Positions 47,401-57,235 of a stretch of DNA of 64,000 nucleotides are shown in pieces. The notes beneath the pieces are model-generated. The model saw only the letters and a list, made by a program, of their open reading frames with translations. It had not been told where the DNA came from and did no database searches. Origin of the DNA: Devosia sp. A8/3-2 (GTDB lineage: Bacteria; Pseudomonadota; Alphaproteobacteria; Rhizobiales; Devosiaceae); contig CP104974.1 of NCBI GenBank assembly GCA_025452255.1, positions 3,636,156 through 3,700,155 of the forward strand, given 5' to 3'. The position numbers and the translations under genes were made by a program. Within the stretch, counting starts at the first letter, position 1, and each line of letters starts with the position of its first letter.

Positions 47401-48441
47401 GCTTTATCAGCCGCAATTTTGGTGGGCAGACCGCTTTGGGCCTGCTCGCTTTGCTCGCCCTCGTGCTGCTGGCCCCGGCCATTGGCGCGGGCGTGGGCAT
47501 TGGCGAATTGCCGATCCCGCTCAACACCACCTTTTTCGCCATCGCCAATCGCTCGGGCTGGACGGCCGTGCCGCTCGATCGCATCCATGAAAGCGTGATC
47601 TGGGATTATCGGCTCAGCCGCGCCCCGGTCGCCGCCTGTTGCGGCGCAGGGCTGGCGCTGTGCGGAGCCATCCTGCAATCGCTGCTGCGCAATCCCCCGG
47701 CCGAACCCTATGTGCTGGGCGTCTCGGCCGGCGCCTCCACCGGCGCAGTCGCGATCATCGTGCTCGGCTTTGGCGCCGGCACGATCACGCTCTCCGCCGG
47801 CGCTTTTGCCGGTTCTGCTCGCCGCCTTTCTCTTCGTGGTGCTGCTGGCGAGCGGCTCGCGTGGCGGCGGGGCCGATCGCACCATTCTGGCCGGTGTTGC
47901 CGCCTCGCAATTGTTCAACGCGCTCACCTCCTACATTGTCAGCACCTCGGCCAATGCGCAGCAGGCGCGCGATGTGATGTTCTGGCTATTGGGCAGTTTC
48001 GGCGGTGTGCGCTGGCCCGAATTCCAGCTGGTGCTGGTCGTGGTGCTGATTGGGTTTGGCATCTGCATGTATTATGCCCGCGCGCTCGACGCCTTCGCCT
48101 TCGGCGATGACGCAGCGTCTTCGCTGGGCATTTCGGTGGGCCGGGTGCGGGTCATCCTGTTCGGTGTCACCGCCATGATGACCGCCACCATTGTCAGCAT
48201 GGTGGGCTCCATCGGCTTTGTGGGCCTCGTCGTACCCCATGCGGCGCGCTTCATTGTCGGGCCGCTGCATTTGCGGCTATTACCGGCCTGTGTCGCCGCC
48301 GGCGCCATTTTCATGGTCTTGGCCGACATCGTCTCGCGGGTCATCCTGCCCCAGCAGATCCTGCCCATCGGGGTGGTGACAGCGCTGATCGGGGTGCCGT
48401 TCTTTTCGGTCATTCTTTATCGGGCACGGCGTGCAGCATGA
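47397..48441 (+). CDS. FecCD-family ABC transporter permease (frameshifted)
   Basis: GTG start overlapping the binding-protein stop (MSFISRNFGGQTALGLLALL). About 347 aa with roughly ten helices; FecCD signatures are LSRAPVAACCGAGLALCGAI, EPYVLGVSAGASTGAVAIIV and GLVVPHAARFIVGPLHLRLL. One break near 47812 (GAFA then VLLAAFLFVVLLASGSRGGG). The stop overlaps the ATPase start (ATGA). Single permease that works as a homodimer. Confidence 0.85.
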
Positions 48442-49199
48442 CGATCAAGGCAGAAAATCTCAGCTGGAAAGCCGGCAAGACCACTATCGTGGACGACGTG
48501 TCGCTGGCCGCGGAACCCGGCAAGATGCTGGGCCTGCTCGGCCCGAACGGCTCGGGCAAATCCTCGCTGCTGCGGCTCTTGGCCGGGCTGCGGCGCGCCC
48601 ATGGCGGCCGAGTCACGCTGGATGGCACCGAGCTGGGCCGCATCGGCAGGCGCACGCTGGCGCGGCGTGTCGCGCTGGTCGAGCAACACGCCAATACCGA
48701 TGCCAATGTCACCGTGCTCGACGTGGTGCGGCTGGGCCGCACGCCGCATCGCTCAGCGCTGTCGCCCCGGACAATGGCGGATGACACGGCCGTGGAAACC
48801 GCACTGGGCCGCGTGGGCCTCACCGAACGGCGCGGCCAATTCTGGCAGACGCTGTCCGGCGGCGAACGCCAGCGCGTGCATATCGCCCGTGCTTTGGCGC
48901 AGGCGCCCACCGAAATCATCCTCGACGAGCCGACCAATCACCTCGATATCCAGCACCAGATCGAAATCCTCAAGCTCGTCGCCGGCCTGCCGGTCACCAG
49001 CATCGTGGCGCTGCACGATCTCAACCACGCCGCCATGTTCTGCGACCGGCTGGCCGTAATGAACAAAGGCAAGCTCGTGGCGCTCGGCACGCCCGAAGAG
49101 GTACTGACCGAAGACCTGCTACGCGAGGTCTTCGGCATTCGCTGTCACATCGAAACCTCACCGCATAGCGGCAAGCTGCATATCCATTATTTGTTCTGA
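48438..49199 (+). CDS. FecE-type ABC transporter ATP-binding protein
   Basis: Intact, 253 aa (MTIKAENLSWKAGKTTIVDD). Walker A GPNGSGKSS, signature LSGGERQR, Walker B IILDEPTNHLDI, switch LHDLNHAAMFCD. In LSPRTMADD an Arg replaces the Trp common at this point (SPW), with codon CGG inside CCCCGG (48766-48770), another probable CCTGG miscall. Last gene of the three-gene importer, its neighbours overlapping by four bases. Confidence 0.9.
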   Translation: MTIKAENLSWKAGKTTIVDDVSLAAEPGKMLGLLGPNGSGKSSLLRLLAGLRRAHGGRVTLDGTELGRIGRRTLARRVALVEQHANTDANVTVLDVVRLGRTPHRSALSPRTMADDTAVETALGRVGLTERRGQFWQTLSGGERQRVHIARALAQAPTEIILDEPTNHLDIQHQIEILKLVAGLPVTSIVALHDLNHAAMFCDRLAVMNKGKLVALGTPEEVLTEDLLREVFGIRCHIETSPHSGKLHIHYLF

Positions 49200-49207
49200 C
49201 GCGGAAC

Positions 49208-49938
49208 TCAGCCCGTCCACCCACCATCAATGATATGCACCTGCCCCGTCGTATAGGTCGCCCCGGCCAAATACACCGCCAGTCCGCCACCTCATCGGGC
49301 CGCGCAATGCGCCCGATCGGCTGGCGGGCGATAAAAGCCTTCCGCGCCCCCTCGAAATCGCCGGTGGCCTGCCAGCGTTCGTGCAGCGAGGGGCTTTCCA
49401 CCGTTCCGGGGCAGATGGCATTGATGCGGATATTGCTGGCCACATAGTCGGCCGCGACCGATTTGGTCAGCCCCACCACGGCAGCCTTGGAAATCGAATA
49501 GGCGGCGCGGTTGGGCACGCCCTTCACCGAGGAGGCGACGGTGGCCATATTGATGATGGCGCCGTCCCTGCGCTCCAGCATTTGCGGCAAGACCGCCCGG
49601 ATGGTGCGGATCTGCGCCCGCACATTGAGATCAAGCGCGAAGTCGAGATCCTTGTCACTCATCTCGAGCACCGTGCCCGAATGCACCACGCCGGCACAGT
49701 TGAACAGCACATCGATATGACCGATCTCGGCCACCGCCGCGTTCACCGCGTCTTCCGACAGCACATCGAGCACGCGCGTGGTCACGCCCGCCGTGCCATC
49801 GAGTTCGCTCAGCTTTGTGGCATTGATATCGGTGGCAATCACCCCGGCCCCCGCCTTGACGAAAGCCTCCACCGAAGCGCGGCCAATGCCTTGCGCCGCA
49901 GCAGTGATGAGCACGATTTTTCCGGTCAGGTCGGCCAT
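49208..49938 (-). CDS. SDR-family oxidoreductase (frameshifted)
   Basis: Start 49938 (MADLTGKIVLITAAAQGIGR), cofactor loop TAAAQGIG, NCAGVV, catalytic Ser region ATVASSVKGVPNRAAYSISK with YxxxK intact. This arrangement resembles 2-keto-3-deoxy-L-fuconate dehydrogenase/DHRS6-type enzymes. A single break near 49280, GCGGACTGGCGG for GCGGACCTGGCGG on the coding strand, leads into LAVYLAGATYTTGQVHIIDG and the stop at 49208. About 243 aa. Last gene of the second ribose-type ABC operon (58 bases after the binding protein), so it probably oxidises the imported sugar's derivative. Confidence 0.83.
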
Positions 49939-49996
49939 TTCATAAAACTCGCTAAGTGGAATGGCCGGACGCGAACGCCCGGCCCAAAGGCAAAAA

Positions 49997-50942
49997 TCAG
50001 TCGTACAGAACGGCGGCGATTTCGGGGTTGGCCATGGTCGCCTTGTCATAATAGTAAAAACCGGTATCGATGACAGGCGGCAGGGTTTCGCCCTTCAGCG
50101 CCGAGATAGCGGCCTTGACGGTTTCTGTAGCCGATACCGACCGGGTTCTGGGTAATGGCGCCGGCCATGGCGCCGCTTTCGATGAAGCCCTTCTGCGCAG
50201 CGCCGCTATCGAAGCCGATGACGACGATATTGCTGTTCAGTTCGGTCTTGCCATTCATCACGCCGATGGCGGAGCCTTCATTGGCGCCGAAAATGCCCTT
50301 GAGGTCGGGATTGGCCAGCAGGATCGATTTGGCGATCTCGGTCGATTGCAGCTGGTCGCCGCCACCATATTGCACTGAGACCACTTCGATCTTGGGATAG
50401 GCTTCCTTGATGCGGTTGACGAAGCCATCGACGCGATCGATGCCGGTGCGGCTGGTCTGGTCATGGGCCACCACGGCAACCTTGCCTTCCCCGCCGATCA
50501 GTTCGGCCATCTTGTCGGCAGCCAGCGCGGCAGCCGCCACGTTGTCGGTGGTCGCGGTGGTCAGCGGAATGTCGCTATCGACGCCGGAGTCGAAGGCGAT
50601 GACCGGAATGCTGGCGTCCTTGGCCTGCTGCAGCAATGGCGTTGCGGCTCGGCTATCGAGCGCGGCAAAGCCGATCGCGTCGGGCTTGCGCGACAGGGCT
50701 GCAGCCAGCATGTCCATCTGGCGGTCGACCCGGCTTTCGGTTTCGGGGCCTTCAAAGGTTACGGTGGCGCCGAATTCGGCGGCGGCCTTGTCGGCGCCGG
50801 CTTTCACGGCCTGCCAGAACTGGTGCTGGAAGCCCTTGGAGATCAGGGCGATGTCGTAATTGTCCTGCGCGAAGGCGGGTGCGCTGGCGGTCAGCAGAGC
50901 AAGGGCGCTGATAGCCCCGATCAGAGTGCGGCGGTTAAACAT
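49997..50942 (-). CDS. Ribose-type sugar ABC transporter substrate-binding protein (frameshifted)
   Basis: Start 50942 behind GGGAGGAAAA (MFNRRTLIGAISALALLTAS, signal peptide ending AFAQ). Peripla_BP_4 blocks are HQFWQAVKAGADKAAAEFGA, PVIAFDSGVDSDIPLTTATT and VVAHDQTSRTGIDRVDGFVN. One break near 50128: GGCTACAGAAACC on the coding strand for GGCTACGAAACC, after which ETVKAAISALKGETLPPVID and ANPEIAAVLYD complete the protein. About 315 aa. Periplasmic. Confidence 0.86.
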
Positions 50943-51036
50943 TTTTCCTCCCAGAGTGTTTGAAGTCGTCGGTCGAAGAGGCTTGTCGCCTGCTTGATAT
51001 TGGCGCCGGGTTTGGGTGGGCGCAGCGAGGTCGGCG

Positions 51037-52031
51037 CTACAGATTGCGGCGCCGCAGTATATCGGCATAGACCGCCGGATGATGATGGTGCCGGTCACGA
51101 CCGTCTGCCATTCTCGGGGACTGAAAGAATGCGCAGGCCATTGGCCAGCACGGAGATGATCAAGGCGCCGATCAGCGTACCGATAACGGTGCCGCGACCG
51201 CCTGAAAGCGAGGTGCCGCCAATCACCACTGCGGCGATGGCGTCCAGCTCATAGCCCTGCCCCAGCGCCGGTTGCGCCGAGTTGAGCCGACTGGCGATCA
51301 GCAGGCCCGCCACCCCGCAAATACCACCGGCAGTGGCATAGACGGCAATCTTCCAGCGATCGATATTGACGCCTGAAAGACGCACGGCCTCCTCGTTAGA
51401 GCCGAGCGCGAATGTGTAGCGGCCCAAAGCCGTCTTGGTCAGCACGAAGGCGGCAAGCCCTGCCACCGAGAACAGGATCATCACGCCGTTCGGCACCGGA
51501 ATGGCGGGAATGATGGCGCCCACGAACGAGCCCCTGGGCAATCTGGTTAAAGCCGGGCGTGTCGTTGAAATAGATCGGCTTGGTGCCCGAAATGACCGGG
51601 GACAGCCCCTTGAGGATCAGCATCATGCCCAGCGTGGCGATGAAGGGCGGCACCTTGAGCTTGGCGATGATAGTGCCCGAGACCAGCCCGACCCCCGTGC
51701 CGGCCGAGATGGACGCCACGATACCCACCGGCAGCGGCAGGCCGAAATAGGTCAAGACCACGCCGGTAATCACGGCGCAGAAGGTCATCAGCGTGCCCAC
51801 GGACAGATCGATGCCGCCGGTAATGATCACCAGCGTCGCAGCAATCGCCAGCACGCCATTGACCGATGTCGCCTGCAGAATGGCCAGCACATTCTGGGTC
51901 TGCATGAAATTGGGCGAGGCCGGGGAAAACACCACGACCAGCGCGATCAGCCCGGAAAAGGCCAACAGCCGATGGAAGGCGCCGGAAATGCGCACGCCGG
52001 ATTTAGTGGGGGTCGCTGCGATATCGGTCAT
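51037..52031 (-). CDS. Ribose-type sugar ABC transporter permease (frameshifted)
   Basis: Start 52031 ([20 protein letters not shown]). RbsC-type blocks: [60 protein letters not shown] and [20 protein letters not shown]. Breaks near 51538 (IAQ then [16 protein letters not shown]), near 51115, and near 51078 where ATCATCCGGCGG on the coding strand stands for ATCATCCTGGCGG; the tail is [13 protein letters not shown]. About 332 aa. Second gene of the operon. Confidence 0.83.
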
Positions 52032-52077
52032 GCAGACCTCCTTGTATTCGCTTGATCGGAAACATCGGCTCCTGCGA

Positions 52078-52102
52078 CACCTCTCCCTCTGGGGGAGAGG
52101 TG
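52078..52102. repeat. Intergenic hairpin (CACCTCTCCC-TCTGG-GGGAGAGGTG)
   Basis: Perfect 10-base arms inside the ABC operon, between the ATPase stop and the permease start. Similar in kind to the hairpin at 14370-14390. Common short palindrome of intergenic DNA in this group; it may also stabilise or attenuate the operon mRNA. Confidence 0.55.
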
Positions 52103-52112
52103 AAGAAAACCA

Positions 52113-53636
52113 TCACCCTGCATGACGCACCTCCACCACTGCGCTTTGCCGTTGCGTCGCCAGTGCATGATCTCTTCCTGCGATGCCCCACCCGGCAACA
52201 TGCCGGTCAGACGTCCCTCGCACATCACTGCGATCCGGTGGCTCAGGCGCAGCACTTCAGGCAGTTCGGACGAGATCATGATGATGGCCTTGCCCTCGGC
52301 GGCCGTGGCGATGAGCAGTTTGTAGATTTCCGACTTGGCACCCACATCGATGCCGCGGGTCGGCTCTGTCGAAGATCAGGATATCGCAGTCGCGCAGCAG
52401 CCATTTGGCAATGACCACCTTTTGCTGGTTGCCGCCCGAGAGCAGCCGCGCTTCTCGGGTATCGGATGGGGTCTTGATGGCAAGCTGGCCGATATAGCGC
52501 TCGGCCACCTTCCGCATGGCACCATCATCAAGCAGGCCACCGGGACGGGTAAACCGGGCGATGCTAGCCAGCGCGATGTTGTCGCGCACATTCATGCCGG
52601 TCGCCAAACCGAAATGCTTGCGGTCTTCCGACAGATAACCAATGCCGGCATGCACCGCGTCGCCGAGCGTCGAAATCCCCACGCGCTGGCCATTGACCCA
52701 GATTTCCCCGCTATCGCGCGGATCGGCGCCGAAGATGGCGCGGGCGACTTCGGTGCGCCCTGCCCCCATCAGTCCGGCCGGGCCCAATATCTCGCCCCGG
52801 CGTACCGAAAAGCTGACATCGTGGATTTCGCGGCCCCTATTGAGGTTGCGCACTTCCAACGCCACCGGCGCCGCTGATGTGTTGGGCACGACCAGCGCCT
52901 CATTGGTCAACGTGCGCCCCACCATCATCGAGATGATGGTTTCCATCGATGTGGTGGCCGCCGGCACGGTGCCGACATATTCCCCATCGCGCATCACCGT
53001 CACGCGGTCGGAGATGCGTTTGATCTCGTCCATCTTGTGCGAGATATAGACAATGCCCACGCCCTCGGCCTTGAGGCGGTTGATGATGACGAAAAGCTCG
53101 GCGATCTCGGCATCGTTGAGCGCCGCCGTGGGCTCGTCCATGATCAATATGCGCGAACGATAGCTCAGCGCCTTGGCGATCTCGACCATCTGCTGCTTGG
53201 CCACGGTCAGGCTGCCCACCCGCACTGTCGGGGCGAGCTTGAGATTCATGGAATCAAATATGGCCCGGGTGGCGCGGTTGAGCGCCTTTTCGTCCAACAG
53301 CAGCCCGCCCAATTGGCGCGGCTCGCGGCCGATAAAGATATTCTGCGCCGCCGTCAGATCGCGCATCAGCGCCAGTTCCTGATGGATGATGCCGATCCCC
53401 ATTTCTCGGGCTCGGCGGGGACTGCCGATCTCGACCGGCTTGCCATCGAGCCGGATTTCTCCTGCATCGCGTCGATAGACGCCCGACAGGATTTTCATCA
53501 GCGTCGATTTGCCGGCGCCATTCTCGCCCATTAGGGCATGAACCTCGCCCGCCTGCAGATCGAAATTGACATTGTGCAGCGCCCGCACGCCGGGGAACGA
53601 CTTGTCGATGCCGATCAGCTCAATCAATGCATCCAT
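52113..53636 (-). CDS. Ribose-type sugar ABC transporter ATP-binding protein (frameshifted)
   Basis: Start 53636 ([20 protein letters not shown]). Tandem ATPase domains: [38 protein letters not shown]; then [23 protein letters not shown], and [20 protein letters not shown]. Breaks near 52366 (TTCGACAGAGCCG for TTCGACGAGCCG, in the second Walker B) and near 52162 (CACTGGCG for CACCTGGCG), after which it ends [15 protein letters not shown] at 52113-52115. About 508 aa. First gene of the operon, divergent from the IclR regulator. Confidence 0.86.
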
Positions 53637-53848
53637 GACCCGTCCCTCTGCGTCCCGAAACGGCGATTGCCCATGATGGCAATGACCGGGTCGACGCTCC
53701 TCTTCGCGATTGACTTCAGCGTTATATACGAACAATCTATTCATAAATGAAGTTTTGGCGCAAGGCGGATTGTGTCACCCTTAGCGACCGTCAACGTGCA
53801 CAGTCTGCTAACCAATTGCCCGCCGATGTTACCCAGAGTGAGCCCGTA

Positions 53849-54613
53849 ATGGACCAGGAAGCCGATGACCGGGAACGCTATCGGGCGCCCGCGCTCGACA
53901 AGGGCCTCGACATCATCGAGCTGCTGGCGGCCACCGCCGACGGGCTCAGCCGAGCCGAAATCGCCAAGGCGCTGGCCCGTTCACCCAATGAAATCTACCG
54001 CATGCTGGACCGTCTGGTCCGCCGCAATTACGTGCGCCGCACCCCCGAAGATCGCTACGAGCTGACCCTGCGGCTGTTCGAGCTCGCCCATGCCCGCCCG
54101 CCCCTTAACCGCTTGATAAATCAGGCAACTCCGGTCCTCCGCAGCTTCGCGCTGCGGGCCGAACAGGCCGTGCATCTGGTGATTCGCGATCGCAATATCC
54201 CGGTGGTCGTGACCCGGTGGACAGTCCCGGCTATTGGAACGTTTCTGGTTCGCGTCGGCAGCCGGCTCGGCTTGCTCCACACCGGTTCAGGCCATGTTTT
54301 CATGGCCTTTGCGACACCTGAGGAACGCCTGCTGATGCTGGAAGAACAAGACCCCGGCAATCCCGCGAGCCTGCCGCCCGACCTCAACAACCGCCTCGAC
54401 CTCGTCCGCCAACAAGGTCACGAAATGATGCCAAGCGCCCGTGTTTCCGGGGTTTCCAACATCTCCGTGCCGATTTTTGGGCCACTCGGCACGGTCATCG
54501 CCGCCCTCACCTGCCCCTATACCCAGCGCCTCGACAAACAGGGCACCCCCGACATGCAGCAGGCACTAACCCTGCTCAAGCAAGCCGGCCGCGAACTCTC
54601 GCAACACCCCTAG
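53849..54613 (+). CDS. IclR-family transcriptional regulator
   Basis: Intact. ATG 53849 (MDQEADDRERYRAPALDKGL) is chosen because the family domain begins right after it; the frame is open further upstream. Winged helix: GLDIIELLAATADGLSRAEI and ALARSPNEIYRMLDRLVRRN. Ligand domain: HLVIRDRNIPVVVTRW, LGLLHTGSGHVFMAFATPEE and GVSNISVPIFGPLGTVIAAL. 254 aa. Divergent from the sugar ABC/SDR operon with about 210 bases between, so it probably controls it. Its stop shares CTAG with the convergent TauE/SafE gene. Confidence 0.87.
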   Translation: MDQEADDRERYRAPALDKGLDIIELLAATADGLSRAEIAKALARSPNEIYRMLDRLVRRNYVRRTPEDRYELTLRLFELAHARPPLNRLINQATPVLRSFALRAEQAVHLVIRDRNIPVVVTRWTVPAIGTFLVRVGSRLGLLHTGSGHVFMAFATPEERLLMLEEQDPGNPASLPPDLNNRLDLVRQQGHEMMPSARVSGVSNISVPIFGPLGTVIAALTCPYTQRLDKQGTPDMQQALTLLKQAGRELSQHP

Positions 54614-55349
54614 ATACCGACCACCATTTTCAGCCCCACAAGGCCGAGAAAGATCAGGATCAGCCGATCAAACGCCCGCCGGCTGAGCTTGCCGGCAATC
54701 GCCCGGCCAAGCGGCATGAAGATCAGGATCGGCACCAAAGCAAGCACGCCCTGCAACAGCCACTCGCCCCGCATCAGGCCCGCGATCCACATCGAAGGCA
54801 GCTGGGTAAGCGCATAGACCAGGAACATCGTCGAAACGGCAAAGACATGGGCATCGCGATCCAGACTCATCGAATGGATGAACGTCACCCCGATCGGGGC
54901 GGAAATGCCGGTGGCGCCTTGCAAAATGCCACCTCCTGCCCCCGCCAGCGGGCCGAACCTTTGGCGGCTCGCCCCGATAAAGCGAAGTGCGGGTTGAACA
55001 GCCGCAACACCACATAGGCGATCAGAATAATGCCCAGCGTCAGCACCAGCAGCCGCTCCGGCAGCGTCGCCAGCAGCCAGACGCCCAGCACAATGCCGGC
55101 CACACCGGCAACCAGGAACAAGGGCAAAAACGCCATGCGTTCGGAGCGCGCCTCCCGGCGAAAACGCCAGACCTGCCGTGCATTGGTGACGATCAATGGG
55201 ATGACCATCAAACCCACGGCATGTTGCAGCCCGAAGACCGTGGTCAGCACCGGCAGAGCGACCAGCGGCAACCCCATGCCGGTAGCGCCTTTGACGACCG
55301 CACCGGCGGCCAGCGCCAGTCCCATCAGCAGATAACTCGAAATATCCAT
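54610..55349 (-). CDS. TauE/SafE-family membrane permease (frameshifted)
   Basis: Start 55349 (MDISSYLLMGLALAAGAVVK). TauE/SafE features: GAVVKGATGMGLPLVALPVL in the first repeat and GGGILQGATGISAPIGVTFI in the second, the duplicated GxTGxG…P loop. One break near 54955. About 247 aa, seven or eight helices. These proteins carry sulfite, sulfonates or organic anions across the inner membrane. It stands alone between the IclR gene and the tripartite transporter; substrate unknown. Confidence 0.8.
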
Positions 55350-55488
55350 TTGCCAAACAGCTCCCGGCTCACGCCCAATCTATAGCGGCGCGGATTAACC
55401 GAACAGTTCTTTGTCGGACTTTTCTGCGGTCTGGCGCATGAGCCCCGCCGGTCCTGCCGCCATTCACTTTGCACCAAATGGTTACTTG

Positions 55489-55500
55489 CCTGTTGACAGG
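55489..55500. promoter_or_regulatory. Palindrome CCTGTTGACAGG over a possible -35 box
   Basis: Arms CCTGT/ACAGG surround TG, and the sequence includes TTGACA (55493-55498), a consensus -35 element, 79 bases before the TctC-like start. An operator overlapping the promoter of the tripartite transporter is plausible. No good -10 box is obvious 17 bases later. Confidence 0.35.
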
Positions 55501-55576
55501 TTTTGTATCGCGGCACAGTCTAGCGGCAAGGACCTCGGAGGATATGGTCCGAAAAAAACAATATTGGGAGGGAAGG

Positions 55577-56613
55577 ATGTATCTTGCATCGTGGCGGATT
55601 CTTGCTGCCAGCACGGTCGTGCTGCTGGGCGGCACGGCTGGCTCGCTGGGCCGAGAATGGAAGCCCGACCGGCCGATCAATCTGATCGTGCCTCAGGGCG
55701 CCGGCGGCTCGACCGACCGGGTGACCCGCGTCACCGCGCCCATTCTCGCCGAAGCGCTCGGCGTCGATGTGGTGGTGGTCAACCAGCCGGGCGCCTCGGG
55801 CGCCATCGGCACGCAGGAAGTGCTCAATGCCGCCAAGGACGGCTATACTGGACTGCCAATGCCATTGCCAACAACGCCACCTATTCGGTGACGGGGCTGC
55901 TCGAAGGCACCGATATCGACGACTGGCACATCTATCTGTCAGTGGCCAACGTGCCGGTGGTGAGCGTGCCGGCCGACAGTGAATTCCAGGATTTCGGGCA
56001 ATTGCTCGAGGCGCTGAAGACCCGTGGCAACGAGGTTACCGTGGCGACGGCCGGCATCACCTCCTCGGGCGGCACGGCCATTGCTGCGCTCGCCGATAGT
56101 GGCGGGTTCGACTATAACATGATCACCTATGATGGCGGCGGGCCGGCGGCCATCGCTACCGCCTCCGGCGAAGCCATGGTCACCACCCAGCTCGCGGTCG
56201 AACAGACCGAATTGATCCGCGGCGGACGGCTGCGGGCCCTCGCCGTGCTATCGGCCGAACCGCTGGTGCTCGAAGGGGTCGATCCGATCCCGCCGATCAC
56301 CCAATGGCTGCCCGATATGGAACTGGCGCCGGATTATTTCGGCATCTTCATTCTGCGCGGCGTGCCCGAGGAAGTGGTCGCCACGGTCGACAAGATCTGG
56401 GCCGAGCAGGTGCTGAATGCGCAGTCGCTCAAGACTTATGCCGAGACTTTCGGCGCGGTCTTTGCTCCCTCCTATGGCGCGGATGCGCGCGAGCGTGCCA
56501 TGCCAGTCGTGATCCTTGAAGCCTGCTCGTCCGTCGAGCGTGGCGAGGCGGTCAACGATCCCTCGACTATCGGCATCGACTGCGAAACCCGCACAGAAGT
56601 CGGCACGCCGTAA
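55577..56613 (+). CDS. tctC: Tripartite tricarboxylate transporter substrate-binding protein, TctC/Bug family (frameshifted)
   Basis: ATG 55577 after GGGAGGGAAGG (MYLASWRILAASTVVLLGGT, signal peptide). Bug-family motifs: WKPDRPINLIVPQGAGGSTD near the mature N-terminus, VVVVNQPGASGAIGTQEVLN, and VATAGITSSGGTAIAALADS. One break at 55848: GGCTATACTGGACT for GGCTATACCTGGACT (GYTWTANAIANNATYS). About 345 aa. Captures a carboxylate in the periplasm for the TctB/TctA membrane pair. Confidence 0.85.
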
Positions 56614-56702
56614 GGCTCGGGCCTCGTCGCAACGGCGAGGTCTTCCAATTGCTGAGATCAAAGCGGGCGGAGCTATCCGCCCGCCGCCTTCAAGGACCAA
56701 GC

Positions 56703-57226
56703 ATGCTGGACAATTCAGACGCAAAAGAAGAGGGCGTGCGCGCGCCGACCTGTTGACCGCCTTCGTTCTGGTCGCCCCGGGGCTGGCGGTCATCTATCTG
56801 TCCCGGACGATGCCACGGCTCGAAGCGCGCCGCATCCACCCCGCCACCATTCCCGGCCTTGTGCCGCTTTTCCTGGGCATTGGCCTCACCTGTTGCGGCG
56901 GACTGCTCCTGTGGCGGTCATGGCGGATCGAAGCGCTCGGCGGCTGGCAGAACCTGTTCGATCTGCTCAAAACACGTGAGGCGCTACGCATTGGCGTGGT
57001 GCTGGGGTTGGCACTCATCCACACGCTGGTGCTGGTCGGCCTGATCCCGTTCTGGGCGGCGGCCATGCTGTTCATCTTTGCCTTCATCATGATCTTTGAG
57101 ACTTGGCTCAGTGAAGGGCCCGCCGAACCGCTCAAGAGCTTCTGCTGGGCGCTCACCATAGCGGTGGTGGGGGGTGGCGGGATCTATCTCGTCTTCGAGC
57201 GTATCTTTCTCGTCCGTCTGCCTTAG
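56703..57226 (+). CDS. tctB: Tripartite tricarboxylate transporter small membrane subunit, TctB (frameshifted)
   Basis: ATG 56703 (MLDNSDAKEEGVRA) then, after a CG-repeat miscount near 56745 (GTGCGCGCGCCGAC for GTGCGCGCCGAC), DLLTAFVLVAPGLAVIYLSR. Four membrane helices; RRIHPATIPGLVPLFLGIGL is typical of TctB. About 174 aa. Ten bases before the TctA start. Confidence 0.8.
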
Positions 57227-57235
57227 GAGAGCCAC

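Noticed and set aside
46361..49199. Assignment as a cobalamin (Btu) importer
   Set aside because: No cobalamin riboswitch is visible upstream and no B12 genes are adjacent. The binding-protein sequence fits the broader iron-siderophore type, so the ligand is left open.
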